DNA of 64,000 bases from Fuerstiella sp. (lineage in GTDB: Bacteria; Planctomycetota; Planctomycetia; Planctomycetales; Planctomycetaceae). A model generated the notes under the pieces. The model was not told the origin of the DNA and searched no databases. It saw nothing but the letters and a program-made list of their open reading frames with translations. A program made the position numbers and the translations under genes. The stretch covers positions 26,679-90,678 of the forward strand of contig JABABI010000022.1 in the NCBI GenBank assembly GCA_014238335.1, written 5' to 3'. Below, piece after piece: positions 28,089 to 37,115 of this stretch (positions are counted from its first letter, which is position 1; every line of letters begins with the position of its first letter).

Positions 28089-28295
28089 AAAGAACTCCGT
28101 GAAAATCAGTTTTCATTGCTGCGTTTGCGATACAGGAGTGCATGCATATTTGCAGCGGCCGGCGGAAGGGGATCACAAGTCGTCACGCGTCGGATCAGAT
28201 TCTGGTTGAACCGCTCTGCCGGCATCGGGCAGCGGCTGAAGTCATGCAGTCTACTCAGACAGTTACAGGAAACTACTCACAACGTCATGTCTGCT

Positions 28296-28610
28296 TCAGG
28301 ACTTGATATTAGACCAGCTGTCGCAGTATTCGCACTTGAAGTCACCGCTGGGAGAGATTTCCGTCCGAGCACCCAACGAAGCACCACAGTGGTCGCAGGC
28401 GTAGTCGGATGGGGCGGACGACTGAGGCTCAGTGCTCGGCTGTTGCGGTAACGTCTGACCGCGTGATTGCCTCAGCGCCTCATCAGTGACCTGCTGAATC
28501 ATTCCTCGATGACGAAAGACACTCCGAAACGTCATAAAGACGCCTCCGAAGATGAACAGCGCGACGACCCCGATAAAGATTGCGACGATCATAAACATGA
28601 CGCTGTTCAT
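28296..28610 (-). CDS. Small membrane protein with C-terminal zinc ribbon
   Basis: The ATG at 28610 gives a 104-residue protein whose N-terminus is a transmembrane helix (MNSVMFMIVAIFIGVVALFI). A polar Gln/Ser/Pro linker leads to a zinc ribbon (ACDHCGASLG ... CEYCDSW). Longer in-frame starts upstream have no ribosome site. Function unknown; small anchored zinc-ribbon proteins often act as chaperone or assembly factors (inference). Confidence 0.7.
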   Translation of the reverse strand: MNSVMFMIVAIFIGVVALFIFGGVFMTFRSVFRHRGMIQQVTDEALRQSRGQTLPQQPSTEPQSSAPSDYACDHCGASLGARTEISPSGDFKCEYCDSWSNIKS

Positions 28611-28814
28611 TATGAATCTTTCATTTGTTTTTGCCACTGTTCCTGCAGCACTGAACGGCCGAAACGGGACCAACAGCAACACAGATTGAACAATTCCCGG
28701 CCTTCGGGCAACCCAGACCCATTCCGTGGGGACCCGGATGTTGGCGCTGAGTTCTGTAATCATGGATTTCAGACCCCTGAGTATGTCGTGGTTTTACAGC
28801 CGTTCCCGGTCCGT

Positions 28815-29084
28815 CATGTTATCGAAGACGCCGGTTACGGCGCCGATTTCTGCGCTCGAACGGGCCACAGCATGAACCAGAAAACCCAGGGCAACAGCAC
28901 TCATGTCGACAATCTGGAACTTCACGCAACGCATTTCATACTGTCGAGAACACTCTTCACTATCAAACCTGGCATCTATCTGCCGTACTTTAGCAATCGC
29001 AGGGAAATTGATATTTACATTCACGCTGATGGAATCGTCGAAGTGACGGGCGAACCTATTCAGACAGATGTCGTACCAATCCTG
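28815..29084 (+). pseudogene. Remnant of an M24 (Xaa-Pro dipeptidase-like) metallopeptidase
   Basis: A frame open until a stop at 29172-29174 encodes the C-terminal part of an M24 peptidase over about 90 residues: HVIEDAGYGADFCARTGHSM, then THVDNLELHATH, then TLFTIKPGIYLPYFSNRREI and EVTGEPIQTDVVPIL. These match the family's RTGH..., DN-E-H-D..., (S/T)-x-EPGIYLPEF and (R)SE(V) blocks. Several signature residues are altered (EPG reads KPG, HG reads QG). The N-terminal part is missing, replaced upstream by the antisense of the gene at 28296. It is best read as a decayed gene fragment. Spacer 28611-28814 shows nothing else. Confidence 0.6.
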
Positions 29085-29228
29085 CGTGACTTTTCATACC
29101 AAAAATGTGTCAGCGACAGACCCGGAATTTCCGTCGCGTTGATGCCGCCAGGATGTTATGCTGAACTCTGCTGATGACGGGCATGACCGTCACTTGAGTT
29201 TCCAGGCTACAGAGGTAGAGGTTAAATC

Positions 29229-29858
29229 ATGCGGAGCTGTATTCCGGTCGTACTACTGTGCAGTCTGGCCTTTGCAGGATGTGTTAACAATTCCGGTACG
29301 CCACCGGTAGCTTCGTCAGAACCACCGCCAGCGTCCGTTAAGACGGCCGTGCAGGCTGCGGATCAATCCGGAACGAATTCAGACAAGGGTGCGGAAATGC
29401 AGGAAGAATCGCAGACGGAGTACAACAAGCTGACGGAATTTGAGGAATACGTCCTGGTCGGCAAAGGTACAGAAAGAGCCTTCGTGGGAGAGTATACCGA
29501 TAACGAAGATGCCGGCACCTACATCTGTCGTCGCTGCAGCGCACCGCTGTATCGATCAGATCAGAAATTTCACAGCAGCTGCGGCTGGCCTTCGTTTGAC
29601 GACGAAATCAAAGATGCCGTGACCAAGCATGTCGACGTGGACGGATTTCGCGTCGAAATTGTCTGCAGCAACTGTGGAGGTCACCTTGGACATGTCTTTG
29701 AAGGCGAAGGCTTCACGGAAAAGAATACACGGCATTGTGTCAATTCCGTGTCAATGGTCTTCATTCCTGAAGGAGAAAAGGCTCCACCGAAGATACGTCT
29801 GGGCAAAGACGCCGCTTCCGACGCAGACGCTCCCGCCGGTGATTCACAAGGCGAGTAA
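29229..29858 (+). CDS. msrB: Lipoprotein peptide-methionine (R)-S-oxide reductase
   Basis: The start follows GAGGTAGAGG. A lipoprotein signal ends in lipobox AFAGC (Cys 18). The MsrB domain runs from about residue 65 to 185: zinc cysteines C100/C103 and C146/C149, CGWPSF (Cys 118), and the catalytic segment TRHC170VNSVSM. MsrB reduces methionine-R-sulfoxide in proteins. The lipoprotein anchor implies repair of envelope proteins, with electrons from an unknown thiol carrier. The charged linker (25-65) and acidic tail are not part of the fold. Confidence 0.95.
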   Translation: MRSCIPVVLLCSLAFAGCVNNSGTPPVASSEPPPASVKTAVQAADQSGTNSDKGAEMQEESQTEYNKLTEFEEYVLVGKGTERAFVGEYTDNEDAGTYICRRCSAPLYRSDQKFHSSCGWPSFDDEIKDAVTKHVDVDGFRVEIVCSNCGGHLGHVFEGEGFTEKNTRHCVNSVSMVFIPEGEKAPPKIRLGKDAASDADAPAGDSQGE

Positions 29859-29916
29859 TCTGAGCAGAACTGCTTGCTGCGTCGAGGCGATCGACGTCTG
29901 TGCTGCCTGGTGTGTG

Positions 29917-30843
29917 TTACAAAACGGCACCGGCATCGCGTTTGTTGACTGAACTCAGATAGAGTGGCTGCATGCTGCGTGATTCCTTTGCCTCAGGAAA
30001 ACACCGCTGCACGGCGCGCAGCAGGTCGCTGCGGCTGATCTGTCCCTCAAGCCGCTCTTCATGGACAACCGGAATCTGTCTGGCTGGCGATCGCTGAAAC
30101 CGCTGGGCAATGACCAGAACGTCGTCCTGCAGTCGCACACCTGAATTCTCACGGTACATCCAGGACTCCACCTTCGTCCGGGAGTCCGTCGCTGGGTCGT
30201 CTGGTGTTGGCGATAATTCACGGCTGATCTTCAGAGCGGCCTGAAGCGCGTCCCGACGAGTCACTTCGCCAACCAGTTTACCGCCCCGCAGAACCATCAA
30301 ACGGCGATAGTGGCTGTTGTGAAAGCGGTCGAGAATCTCATCCAGACGAGTGTCTTCCGTGATCTGCCGTTCTTCAGCCCGAACAACCCATGCGGTAATG
30401 TCTGAAGACGGCAATTGTTCCCAGCACAGGCCAATGAAAACTCGCATCGCCGATTTTTCCGAAAACACTCCACGCAGTGTCCCGTCTTCGTCCACGACCG
30501 ACGCTCCCGACACCTTCTGATCAAGCAGCAGCTTAATGCTCTGAAATACGTCCTGTTTGGAAGTGAGCACCAGACTGCGTCGACTCATCAAATCTGCCGC
30601 ACAGATCTTCCTCAATTGCCGAGCGACGTCGGAATCATCATCGACAGTTCCCAAATCCAGGGCGACAATGGCCGTACGTTCAGAGAATCGCCCAACCAAA
30701 TTTCCCGCCGGATCAACCACCGGCAGCCCGGAGACGCGTCGCTTAATGAGTTCCTCGGTGGCCTTCAACAAGTCCGTGTCAGGCGAGGTGACGGCGAGTT
30801 TGCGCGTCATGATTTCCTCGGCGGTGATTGTTGTCGTGTCCAT
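29917..30843 (-). CDS. Protein with four CBS domains
   Basis: The 308-residue soluble protein consists of two CBS pairs: EEIMTRKLAVTSPDTDLLKA with SGLPVVDPAGNLVGRFSE; ADLMSRRSLVLTSKQDVFQS with GASVVDEDGTLRGVFSE; a third around ITEDTRLDEILDRFHNSHYR; and a fourth at VESWMYRENSGVRLQDDVL with RQIPVVHEERLEGQISRSDLL. CBS pairs bind adenosyl nucleotides. Without an attached enzyme domain, it is probably a stand-alone regulatory sensor. It is convergent with msrB (58-base gap). Confidence 0.88.
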   Translation of the reverse strand: MDTTTITAEEIMTRKLAVTSPDTDLLKATEELIKRRVSGLPVVDPAGNLVGRFSERTAIVALDLGTVDDDSDVARQLRKICAADLMSRRSLVLTSKQDVFQSIKLLLDQKVSGASVVDEDGTLRGVFSEKSAMRVFIGLCWEQLPSSDITAWVVRAEERQITEDTRLDEILDRFHNSHYRRLMVLRGGKLVGEVTRRDALQAALKISRELSPTPDDPATDSRTKVESWMYRENSGVRLQDDVLVIAQRFQRSPARQIPVVHEERLEGQISRSDLLRAVQRCFPEAKESRSMQPLYLSSVNKRDAGAVL

Positions 30844-31154
30844 ATGTATGACTTTCGTGGCAGAATTACATTTGAAGGGATGGCTGTGGGCAGCTGATGT
30901 TCTGCGGAATCACAGTGACGACGACACGATAATTACACGGAGATGAGAATAGGGCCGCCTATCTTCGCACACGAATTCAGGTGTTCAACAACAAATTAGA
31001 CACATTCCGACGTTGTCTGCCCTGGCCGAATATTGGACAGATTTTGCCTTGCGGGTTGTCCGGAAACCTGGTCGACATTGGGAGCGGCAACACTAGGATG
31101 TCCGCATCCTGAGACAACACACGCGATGACGCTCGAAGTGAGGCTGATACGATA
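30844..31154. promoter_or_regulatory. Divergent spacer between 30843(-) and 31155(+)
   Basis: No gene or clear promoter box seen. The minus-strand frame 30977-31483 overlaps the next gene in antisense and looks like a shadow. Confidence 0.3.
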
Positions 31155-32417
31155 ATGAACGCTGCAGAGCAAAGAGCCGACCGTGTCTTCGCTCTCGTAA
31201 TCGTCGCCGAGGCACTCCTGATCCTGTCGACCTGGCCGTTGTGGACCGCAATTGATCTCTTCCCCGCAGTTCCACTGTTCCGTCGCCTGGCTACCGTGCC
31301 CGTTGTGATTGACTGGTTGACGCTGGCAGCGCTGTCCGCCTCGACCACCGCATATATCCGAAGTTGCCGATGGCGATGCGGCACTGCTGCAACTTCATCA
31401 TCTGGCGCAGTGTCGCGATCGAATTCACGGTGCTGCAGCCTGTTGCTGATGACTGCTTCGGCAGGCTGGCTTGCCGTGCTCAATCAGCATCGTCTGCAAG
31501 CCTGGCACTGGCTGTTTCTTTTGGTGACAGTGCAGTCGATTTTGCTCACCGGACGACAACGCCTGTGGGCACTGCGTCTCACGTTCGCCACGATCTACAT
31601 TCTTGCGGCTCTGTCCCGGCTGGGGCCAGACGTTGGCACAGGAATGTCGCGACAACTGTTGCGGACAGTCTGCGCTCTTGCAGGCAGCGAGCAGCTTGTG
31701 CGAAACGAACAGTTGTTCTTCATCGCTTGTCTTGCCATGACGCTGGTTGAACTGGCCGTTGGCTTGTGTCTGATGTTACCGCAGACGCGTCGTGCGGCTG
31801 TTGCGACTGCCATGACGCTGCATGCGGTGCTGCTGCTGCTGCTGAGTCCGATCGGACTGAATCATCATTCCGGCGTTCTGATATGGAACGCGTTTTTTCT
31901 GACAGCCATTCCGCTGCTGTTCGCCGACGTCAGCTCTCCTGAATCAAACGACTCATTCACAACCGTTCGACTTTGCGTGACAGCAGCCGCCATCGTTTTA
32001 TTTCCACTATCGGGTCTCTTTGGTATTGCTGACAATTGGCCGTCGTGGCAGCTGTATTCACCCAGACCTGAGGTTGTCCGGTTGTACGTTGACGAAGGTT
32101 CGGTCGCACAGTTGCCTCAACATGTTCAGCAGTTCCTTGCGGAACCGGCTCCGCTGGACACATGGTGTCCGGTGCGTCTTGATCGGTGGTCACTCGCAAT
32201 AACAGGAACCCCGATCTACCCGGAGGATCGGTTCCAGCTGGCTGTCGTTCGGGCTGTGCTGCAGCATATACCGGAAGCTGCCGTGCGAATCTCGATCGAA
32301 TCGGCCGCGTCGCCTGCATGGTGGCGACGAACAACAGCGCGAGAACTGGACCTCGCTGAGCTGGACGGATTCACACAAACTGAGTTTCTGCTGAACGGGA
32401 ACATCGCAAGACACTGA
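31155..32417 (+). CDS. Multipass membrane protein, unassigned family
   Basis: The 420-residue protein has about seven or more hydrophobic segments, with a conserved-looking WPSWQLYSPRPEV stretch before a soluble C-terminal region (about 290-420). The layout resembles HTTM or DoxX-type membrane proteins, without a firm match. Residues about 70-95 read as a Ser/Arg/Cys-rich run (SCRWRCGTAATSSSGAVSRS) unlike the surrounding sequence; it may be a cytoplasmic loop or a local frameshift. It is convergent with the SGNH fusion gene at 32482. Confidence 0.68.
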   Translation: MNAAEQRADRVFALVIVAEALLILSTWPLWTAIDLFPAVPLFRRLATVPVVIDWLTLAALSASTTAYIRSCRWRCGTAATSSSGAVSRSNSRCCSLLLMTASAGWLAVLNQHRLQAWHWLFLLVTVQSILLTGRQRLWALRLTFATIYILAALSRLGPDVGTGMSRQLLRTVCALAGSEQLVRNEQLFFIACLAMTLVELAVGLCLMLPQTRRAAVATAMTLHAVLLLLLSPIGLNHHSGVLIWNAFFLTAIPLLFADVSSPESNDSFTTVRLCVTAAAIVLFPLSGLFGIADNWPSWQLYSPRPEVVRLYVDEGSVAQLPQHVQQFLAEPAPLDTWCPVRLDRWSLAITGTPIYPEDRFQLAVVRAVLQHIPEAAVRISIESAASPAWWRRTTARELDLAELDGFTQTEFLLNGNIARH

Positions 32418-32481
32418 CAGCCTCAGAAATCACGCAGACAATTGTGCAGATCTCAGTGGCAGACGAAATGCGAAACAAAGT

Positions 32482-34860
32482 TTAAGGCGCGGACTCAACA
32501 GCAGGCACAAACTGGCTCGCGGGGTAACCCCTGTCGAACGAAATCACGAACTGGCCATTCGTCGTTTCGTAAACCACCGAGCTGCGTCTTTCAAAATCAC
32601 TTGGGCCGACTCTGCGTTTGGCGTCAGCACCATCCGGAAACAGATACTTTCCTGCGACCTGGAATACGATTTCCGTGCGATTCCCCAGCCCATGTCCAAG
32701 ACTGGTGAATGCTGTTGTATTCAGGTCACATTCGTCGATGAAATACGCAACGATATCGAGATCCGCGGCTTTCATGTTTCGGACCATTTCCTGTGCGTCC
32801 GGGAATGGGCACGTCGAATCATTCACACCATGCACGACGACGATCTTCGCCTGATGATTCCGCAGTTTCATGGCCGCCAGGTGCCGGGGATTGCCGACGA
32901 AACGCAGTTCCTGCTCATCGGTCGACAGGAAGTGAGTGCCCAGAGAATCACGGCTCCATCGGGCATTCAGGCCACTTCCACCAGGCAGATTAAAGGCAAT
33001 GTCGTCGCTGAGTTTCTTCATGCCGCACATGTCGATCACGCAGGCAAAGGTGTGGGGGGCCAGCTTGTTGGCCATCAGCGTGACATTTCCGCCACCCGAT
33101 CCGCCCGTGCAGTAAATGCGGCCATCGTCGTATGGATGACCGGCAGCGATCAGGCCATTACGGATGTACGCCAGGGATCGCAATGCATCCACAGCCTGCA
33201 GGTACCCACAGTCGTATGGTTCCGGATCGTCGATAGACGCTTGACGACCGCTCTGCAGGTAGTCCACGCAGACGGCAATAACGTCAAGCCGATCGGCCAG
33301 TGCAGTTGGGCTCGCTGTCCCCGCACATTGCTGACCACCCCAGTTGTGCAGTGTCAGCATGATGCCGGTCTTATCGGTGACGTTTTCCAACGCGTTGTCG
33401 GGGTAATACACAGCCGTCTTTACAGTGCGAGGTCCCGGTTGGTGTGGCCATGACTGCGCAGGTACGAAAACGTGATCGTTGTGAGTTGGCAGCATGTTCC
33501 GAGCAGCCATCCATACTCGCTTTTGCTCGGCGACCCATTCGTTAACGACTTGCTCGGCAGGCCGGGCGTCCGTCCTGCTGCGGTCAATGAACTGGACGTC
33601 TTTGCCCAGAACGATTCGATTCACCAGTTCGGCCCGATCCAATGCTGCTGCGACATCCACTGAAGTCTGATCCGCATTTTCCTGCGTCACAGGTTCCGCA
33701 TCCGGATTGTCGCCCGACACGTCATCGGGCGGCACCTGCAGGACGCTCGGCAGCACAGGTACAACATCCCACGGTCGACCTGCAAATTGAAAGCTCCAGT
33801 TGAGCACCCATTCGTAGTCATGGACAAACTGTTCGTCGTCAGCAGATGGTGTTGTCGCGGCAACGAAGGGAATCACAAGATTTGGTTTCATTGCCCGAAT
33901 CTGTTTCGCCCATTCGGCCATATCAGCCATAGACTGACCTTCCACCGGCCATGTCGTCACGTTGATCACCGCGTCGGGAAAATGCTTTCGCAGCACTTCC
34001 GGCAACATCACGTCGAACGGCGGCATGGCAACAAGTTTGACGGGCTGCTGCTGAGTCAGATGGTCGAACGTGTGCTGCAGTGCGTCAAACGGTGTCGGAG
34101 TGGTCGCCAGAGAAACCTGCTTGCCGCATATCTGCTGTGTCATCAGCTCTGCGAACACTCGATGCCCATTCATGTTGGGATGAATCGTGTCACTCATCAT
34201 CAGCATCCATCCCGCCGGATCGTCGTCACGCATCTGCTGCCACGCAGTGAAACAATCGACCAGATGCAGGTTTAGTTCGTCGGCTAACTGCCGTACAGCT
34301 CCGGAAAACATTGCCAGCCGATCATTCGGCCTTGCGGGGTTTTCGTAAACCGAGTTCGGAGTACACAACACTACGGCAGCGCCAGAATCTTCGCACCTGG
34401 TGACAATTAACCGCAGGTTCTCACGATACTCCGCCAGCGGAACTCGCGTCACATCGTTCATGCCGAACATAACAACCACCAGATGCGGCTGTTTCGCAAT
34501 GACGTCTGCGTCAATCCGAGCCAGAGCATTGACCGTTGTATGCCCGCTGACGCCGGCATTGATCATATCCACGTTGGCTCGCGGATTCGCCTGCTGTAAT
34601 GCCATCCCCAGCATGTCACACCAAGCGCGCACGCCACCAGTGTGGTAGTAGGCTCCGGTGATGCTGTCTCCGAAACAGACAATGCGAGTCATCTGTCCGG
34701 AATCAAGGCGGCCAGCGATTTCGTTCAGCCGAATTCGACGGTCTGATGTGTCAGGTTCATCTGCTGATGTGCGTGCTGATACCAAGCAGGCTGCCAAAAC
34801 GATAAGCTTCAGGGTAGCGGAGGCGTCAGTTCGCTGCACTTCGTCAGTGTTGGATTTCAA
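32482..34860 (-). CDS. Exported three-part hydrolase: SGNH esterase, SGNH-like, alpha/beta hydrolase (DUF2920-like)
   Basis: The start is TTG at 34860, seven bases after AAAGGG. A signal (about residues 15-33) is followed by an SGNH/GDSL domain (GDSITGAYY; NAGVSGHTT; VMFGMNDVT; DTIHPNMNGH). A second, degenerate SGNH-like part (about 265-410) lacks the Ser block. From about 470 to the end lies an alpha/beta hydrolase with the nucleophile elbow CTGGSGGGNV (GGSGG), ending in SLGHGLGNRT with the likely catalytic His. DUF2920 and GDSL esterases act on acyl esters of glycans. At 792 residues it is a multi-domain fusion. Nearby sulfatases suggest a polysaccharide target. Confidence 0.85.
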   Translation of the reverse strand: MKSNTDEVQRTDASATLKLIVLAACLVSARTSADEPDTSDRRIRLNEIAGRLDSGQMTRIVCFGDSITGAYYHTGGVRAWCDMLGMALQQANPRANVDMINAGVSGHTTVNALARIDADVIAKQPHLVVVMFGMNDVTRVPLAEYRENLRLIVTRCEDSGAAVVLCTPNSVYENPARPNDRLAMFSGAVRQLADELNLHLVDCFTAWQQMRDDDPAGWMLMMSDTIHPNMNGHRVFAELMTQQICGKQVSLATTPTPFDALQHTFDHLTQQQPVKLVAMPPFDVMLPEVLRKHFPDAVINVTTWPVEGQSMADMAEWAKQIRAMKPNLVIPFVAATTPSADDEQFVHDYEWVLNWSFQFAGRPWDVVPVLPSVLQVPPDDVSGDNPDAEPVTQENADQTSVDVAAALDRAELVNRIVLGKDVQFIDRSRTDARPAEQVVNEWVAEQKRVWMAARNMLPTHNDHVFVPAQSWPHQPGPRTVKTAVYYPDNALENVTDKTGIMLTLHNWGGQQCAGTASPTALADRLDVIAVCVDYLQSGRQASIDDPEPYDCGYLQAVDALRSLAYIRNGLIAAGHPYDDGRIYCTGGSGGGNVTLMANKLAPHTFACVIDMCGMKKLSDDIAFNLPGGSGLNARWSRDSLGTHFLSTDEQELRFVGNPRHLAAMKLRNHQAKIVVVHGVNDSTCPFPDAQEMVRNMKAADLDIVAYFIDECDLNTTAFTSLGHGLGNRTEIVFQVAGKYLFPDGADAKRRVGPSDFERRSSVVYETTNGQFVISFDRGYPASQFVPAVESAP

Positions 34861-34943
34861 AGTTCAGCCCTTTCCGGACAAGTGACAGTCAACTTTTTGT
34901 TCGGCGACAATTTATTGTCAGACAGCAGGTAGTCCAGCCAACC

Positions 34944-35723
34944 ATGACAACACACAGCAATACAGCGGTCGTTACGGGAGCGGCCAATGGAATTGGCAAA
35001 GCGACGTCACTTAAGCTTGCCGCACAGAACCATAACGTGTTCGGTGCAGACCTGCAGTACTCCGACGAAAACAGAGCCCAACTGGAAGCTGCGGGAGTCA
35101 CGTGCCAAATTGCCGATGTACGTGACGTGTTATCTTTGGAGTCCGTCATGCAGACGGCGATTGATGCGACATCGCGACTTGATGTATTGGTCAACAACGC
35201 AGGCATGGGCATGGTGAAACAGATTGGTGACGTGTCCGAAGTCGACTGGGACATGGTCATGGACACCAACCTGAAAGCCGCGTTCTTCGGGTGCAAGACG
35301 GCCATCGCGGCGATGTCTCAACAGCTGTCCGGAGGCAGCATCATAAACGTCGCCAGCAACGCAGGACTGCTGCCCAGAAGCCATGACCCGGTCTATTCCA
35401 TCAGCAAAATGGCACTGGTCGGCCTGACCAGAAGTCTGGCGCTATGTCATTCCAAAGACCGGATTCGTATCAACTGCGTCTGTCCCGGCCCGGTCGAGAA
35501 TACTCAGATGATTGAGGAAAACTTTGTCGGTCGGCCGGACCGACAGCAGGTGGTACGTGAACTGATCCACGCAAGTCCACTCGCACGCGCATGGGATCGG
35601 ATTATCTCCCCCGACGAGGTAGCTGATGCGATTCTATATCTGGCAAGTGATGGTGCTCAAATGGTGTCCGGAACCGCCATTGCCATTGACGGAGGAAAAT
35701 CACTGGGCGTACCACCAGGCTGA
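34944..35723 (+). CDS. Short-chain dehydrogenase/reductase (SDR)
   Basis: The 259-residue classical SDR shows TGAANGIG (11-18), NNAG (84-87), and the catalytic S138, Y151 and K155 (NVASNAG...PVYSISK). The C-terminal (DEVADAILYLASDGAQMVSGTAIAIDGG) is typical. Oxidation or reduction of a hydroxyl on a sugar or similar substrate is expected. The short divergent spacer to the hydrolase at 34860 (83 bases) suggests joint control. Confidence 0.93.
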   Translation: MTTHSNTAVVTGAANGIGKATSLKLAAQNHNVFGADLQYSDENRAQLEAAGVTCQIADVRDVLSLESVMQTAIDATSRLDVLVNNAGMGMVKQIGDVSEVDWDMVMDTNLKAAFFGCKTAIAAMSQQLSGGSIINVASNAGLLPRSHDPVYSISKMALVGLTRSLALCHSKDRIRINCVCPGPVENTQMIEENFVGRPDRQQVVRELIHASPLARAWDRIISPDEVADAILYLASDGAQMVSGTAIAIDGGKSLGVPPG

Positions 35724-35780
35724 TACAGTATTATACATACGCGAGCCATGTGCGGTGTTAGCTCTGTAGTGATGTGTGCG

Positions 35781-35830
35781 ACTGGCTCTGCCAGTCGCCT
35801 CAATATTCACGAAACACTGGCAGAGCCAGT
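35781..35830. repeat. Extragenic palindrome (REP-like), paired arms
   Basis: 15-bp perfectly complementary arms (35781-35795, 35816-35830, each also near-palindromic: ACTGGCTCTGCCAGT) are separated by 20 bases. It lies in the 189-base spacer after the SDR gene. The sequence type matches extragenic palindromes common in planctomycete spacers (from memory). Confidence 0.65.
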
Positions 35831-35912
35831 GGCACTCAAATTCTCATTTTAGGATTGACAAAGCGCTCGGAAATAGCGCCAAACAAGACTCTAACTGAAC
35901 ATCGGCATACTC

Positions 35913-37088
35913 ATGAAAATGCACGCCCCGGTCAGAAACCATTCGTTCCTGTTCACTGCCGTTTGTGTTTTCGGCGTTGCGGCGTCCGGGAACGCGTTGC
36001 TGGCTCAGGATTCGACTGACAGTCGCTGGACGTATCGGCCGGAACAGTTACGACCGTTCTGGCTGGGTGATGTCGTCGAGAGTGAATCAGTGCTGTTTGT
36101 TCGAGATCCGAAAACCGGTGAAGCACGTGCATCACTTTTGTTTCCTGTGCAGAACGTAATCGTCGTGCGTAATTCCGCAGCCGACGTGACGTATCAGGAA
36201 GGGGTTGATTTTCGTTTCAGCAGCGGTTCACGCGAAATCGTGATACCGGCTGGGTCTCGCGTCGTCACGAAGACGCCGCAGGATCTGCGGCGTCCCGCCA
36301 AATCGCAGAAATACCGACTAACGCATCGTGATGGCAACGGCGAAATTCTGTTTGGGGCAAAGCTGGAATATCATGAAATGCAGACATGCGTGACCTATGC
36401 CACGGCGTCACACGACTGGCCGGTGCAGATGCCGTCGTTTGATGAGCAGGCGCTACCCCGCACGGTACAGAAGCTGCGATCGCGTGATCCGATCTCCATC
36501 ATGCTGCTGGGCGACAGCATTTCTACGGGTTGCAATGCTTCCGGCTGGGCCGCAGGGAGTCCGTATCAGCCGCCGTATCCAATCCTGTTGCAGCAGAACC
36601 TGGAAGCCACTTATCACAGCAAGGTGACTCTGACCAACCTTTCGGTCAGCGGTACGTCCACGCCGTGGGGGCTGACGATGGTCGAACAGGTGACCCGGCC
36701 AAAACCCGATCTGGTCATTCTGGCATTCGGTATGAATGATTCTGCAGGCCGATCGGCGGAGGAATACGGAACGAACACCGCCGCCATGATCTCAAAGATT
36801 CGAGAATCACTGCCCGACGCAGAATTCATTCTGGTCGCTTCCATGCTGGGCAATCGCGACTGGGTTCTGCTGAAGCACGACGTTTTTCCACAGTATCGCG
36901 ACCAGTTGGCAAAACTCTGCAAGCCCGGTATTGGGCTGGCGGACATGACGTCCGTGTGGAACGAGTTCTTCAAACGCAAGAAAGATCACGACCTGACCGG
37001 CAACGGTGTCAACCATCCCAACGACTTTGGTCACCGTGTGTACGCTCAGATTCTGTCAGCGCTGCTGGTGGAACAGAAGCGCGACTAA
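35913..37088 (+). CDS. Secreted SGNH/GDSL hydrolase with N-terminal beta domain
   Basis: The signal peptide ends NALLAQ (about residue 32). Residues about 40-185 are a beta-rich domain of unknown kind. The SGNH domain follows: MLLGDSISTG, SVSGTSTPWG, LAFGMNDSAG and NHPNDFGHRVY (Ser, Gly, Asn and His blocks all present). Such enzymes deacylate sugars or polysaccharides. It lies beside a sulfatase and an SDR, consistent with a glycan-processing locus. Confidence 0.92.
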   Translation: MKMHAPVRNHSFLFTAVCVFGVAASGNALLAQDSTDSRWTYRPEQLRPFWLGDVVESESVLFVRDPKTGEARASLLFPVQNVIVVRNSAADVTYQEGVDFRFSSGSREIVIPAGSRVVTKTPQDLRRPAKSQKYRLTHRDGNGEILFGAKLEYHEMQTCVTYATASHDWPVQMPSFDEQALPRTVQKLRSRDPISIMLLGDSISTGCNASGWAAGSPYQPPYPILLQQNLEATYHSKVTLTNLSVSGTSTPWGLTMVEQVTRPKPDLVILAFGMNDSAGRSAEEYGTNTAAMISKIRESLPDAEFILVASMLGNRDWVLLKHDVFPQYRDQLAKLCKPGIGLADMTSVWNEFFKRKKDHDLTGNGVNHPNDFGHRVYAQILSALLVEQKRD

Positions 37089-37115
37089 CCGACGGCGTGC
37101 TGTTGCGATTCCGGT

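Noticed and set aside
28467..28812. Plus-strand frame upstream of the M24 fragment
   Set aside because: It is mainly the antisense of the zinc-ribbon membrane gene and lacks M24 similarity before 28815.
30977..31483. 168-codon minus-strand frame antisense to the membrane protein at 31155
   Set aside because: Composition is that of an antisense shadow and there is no start signal.
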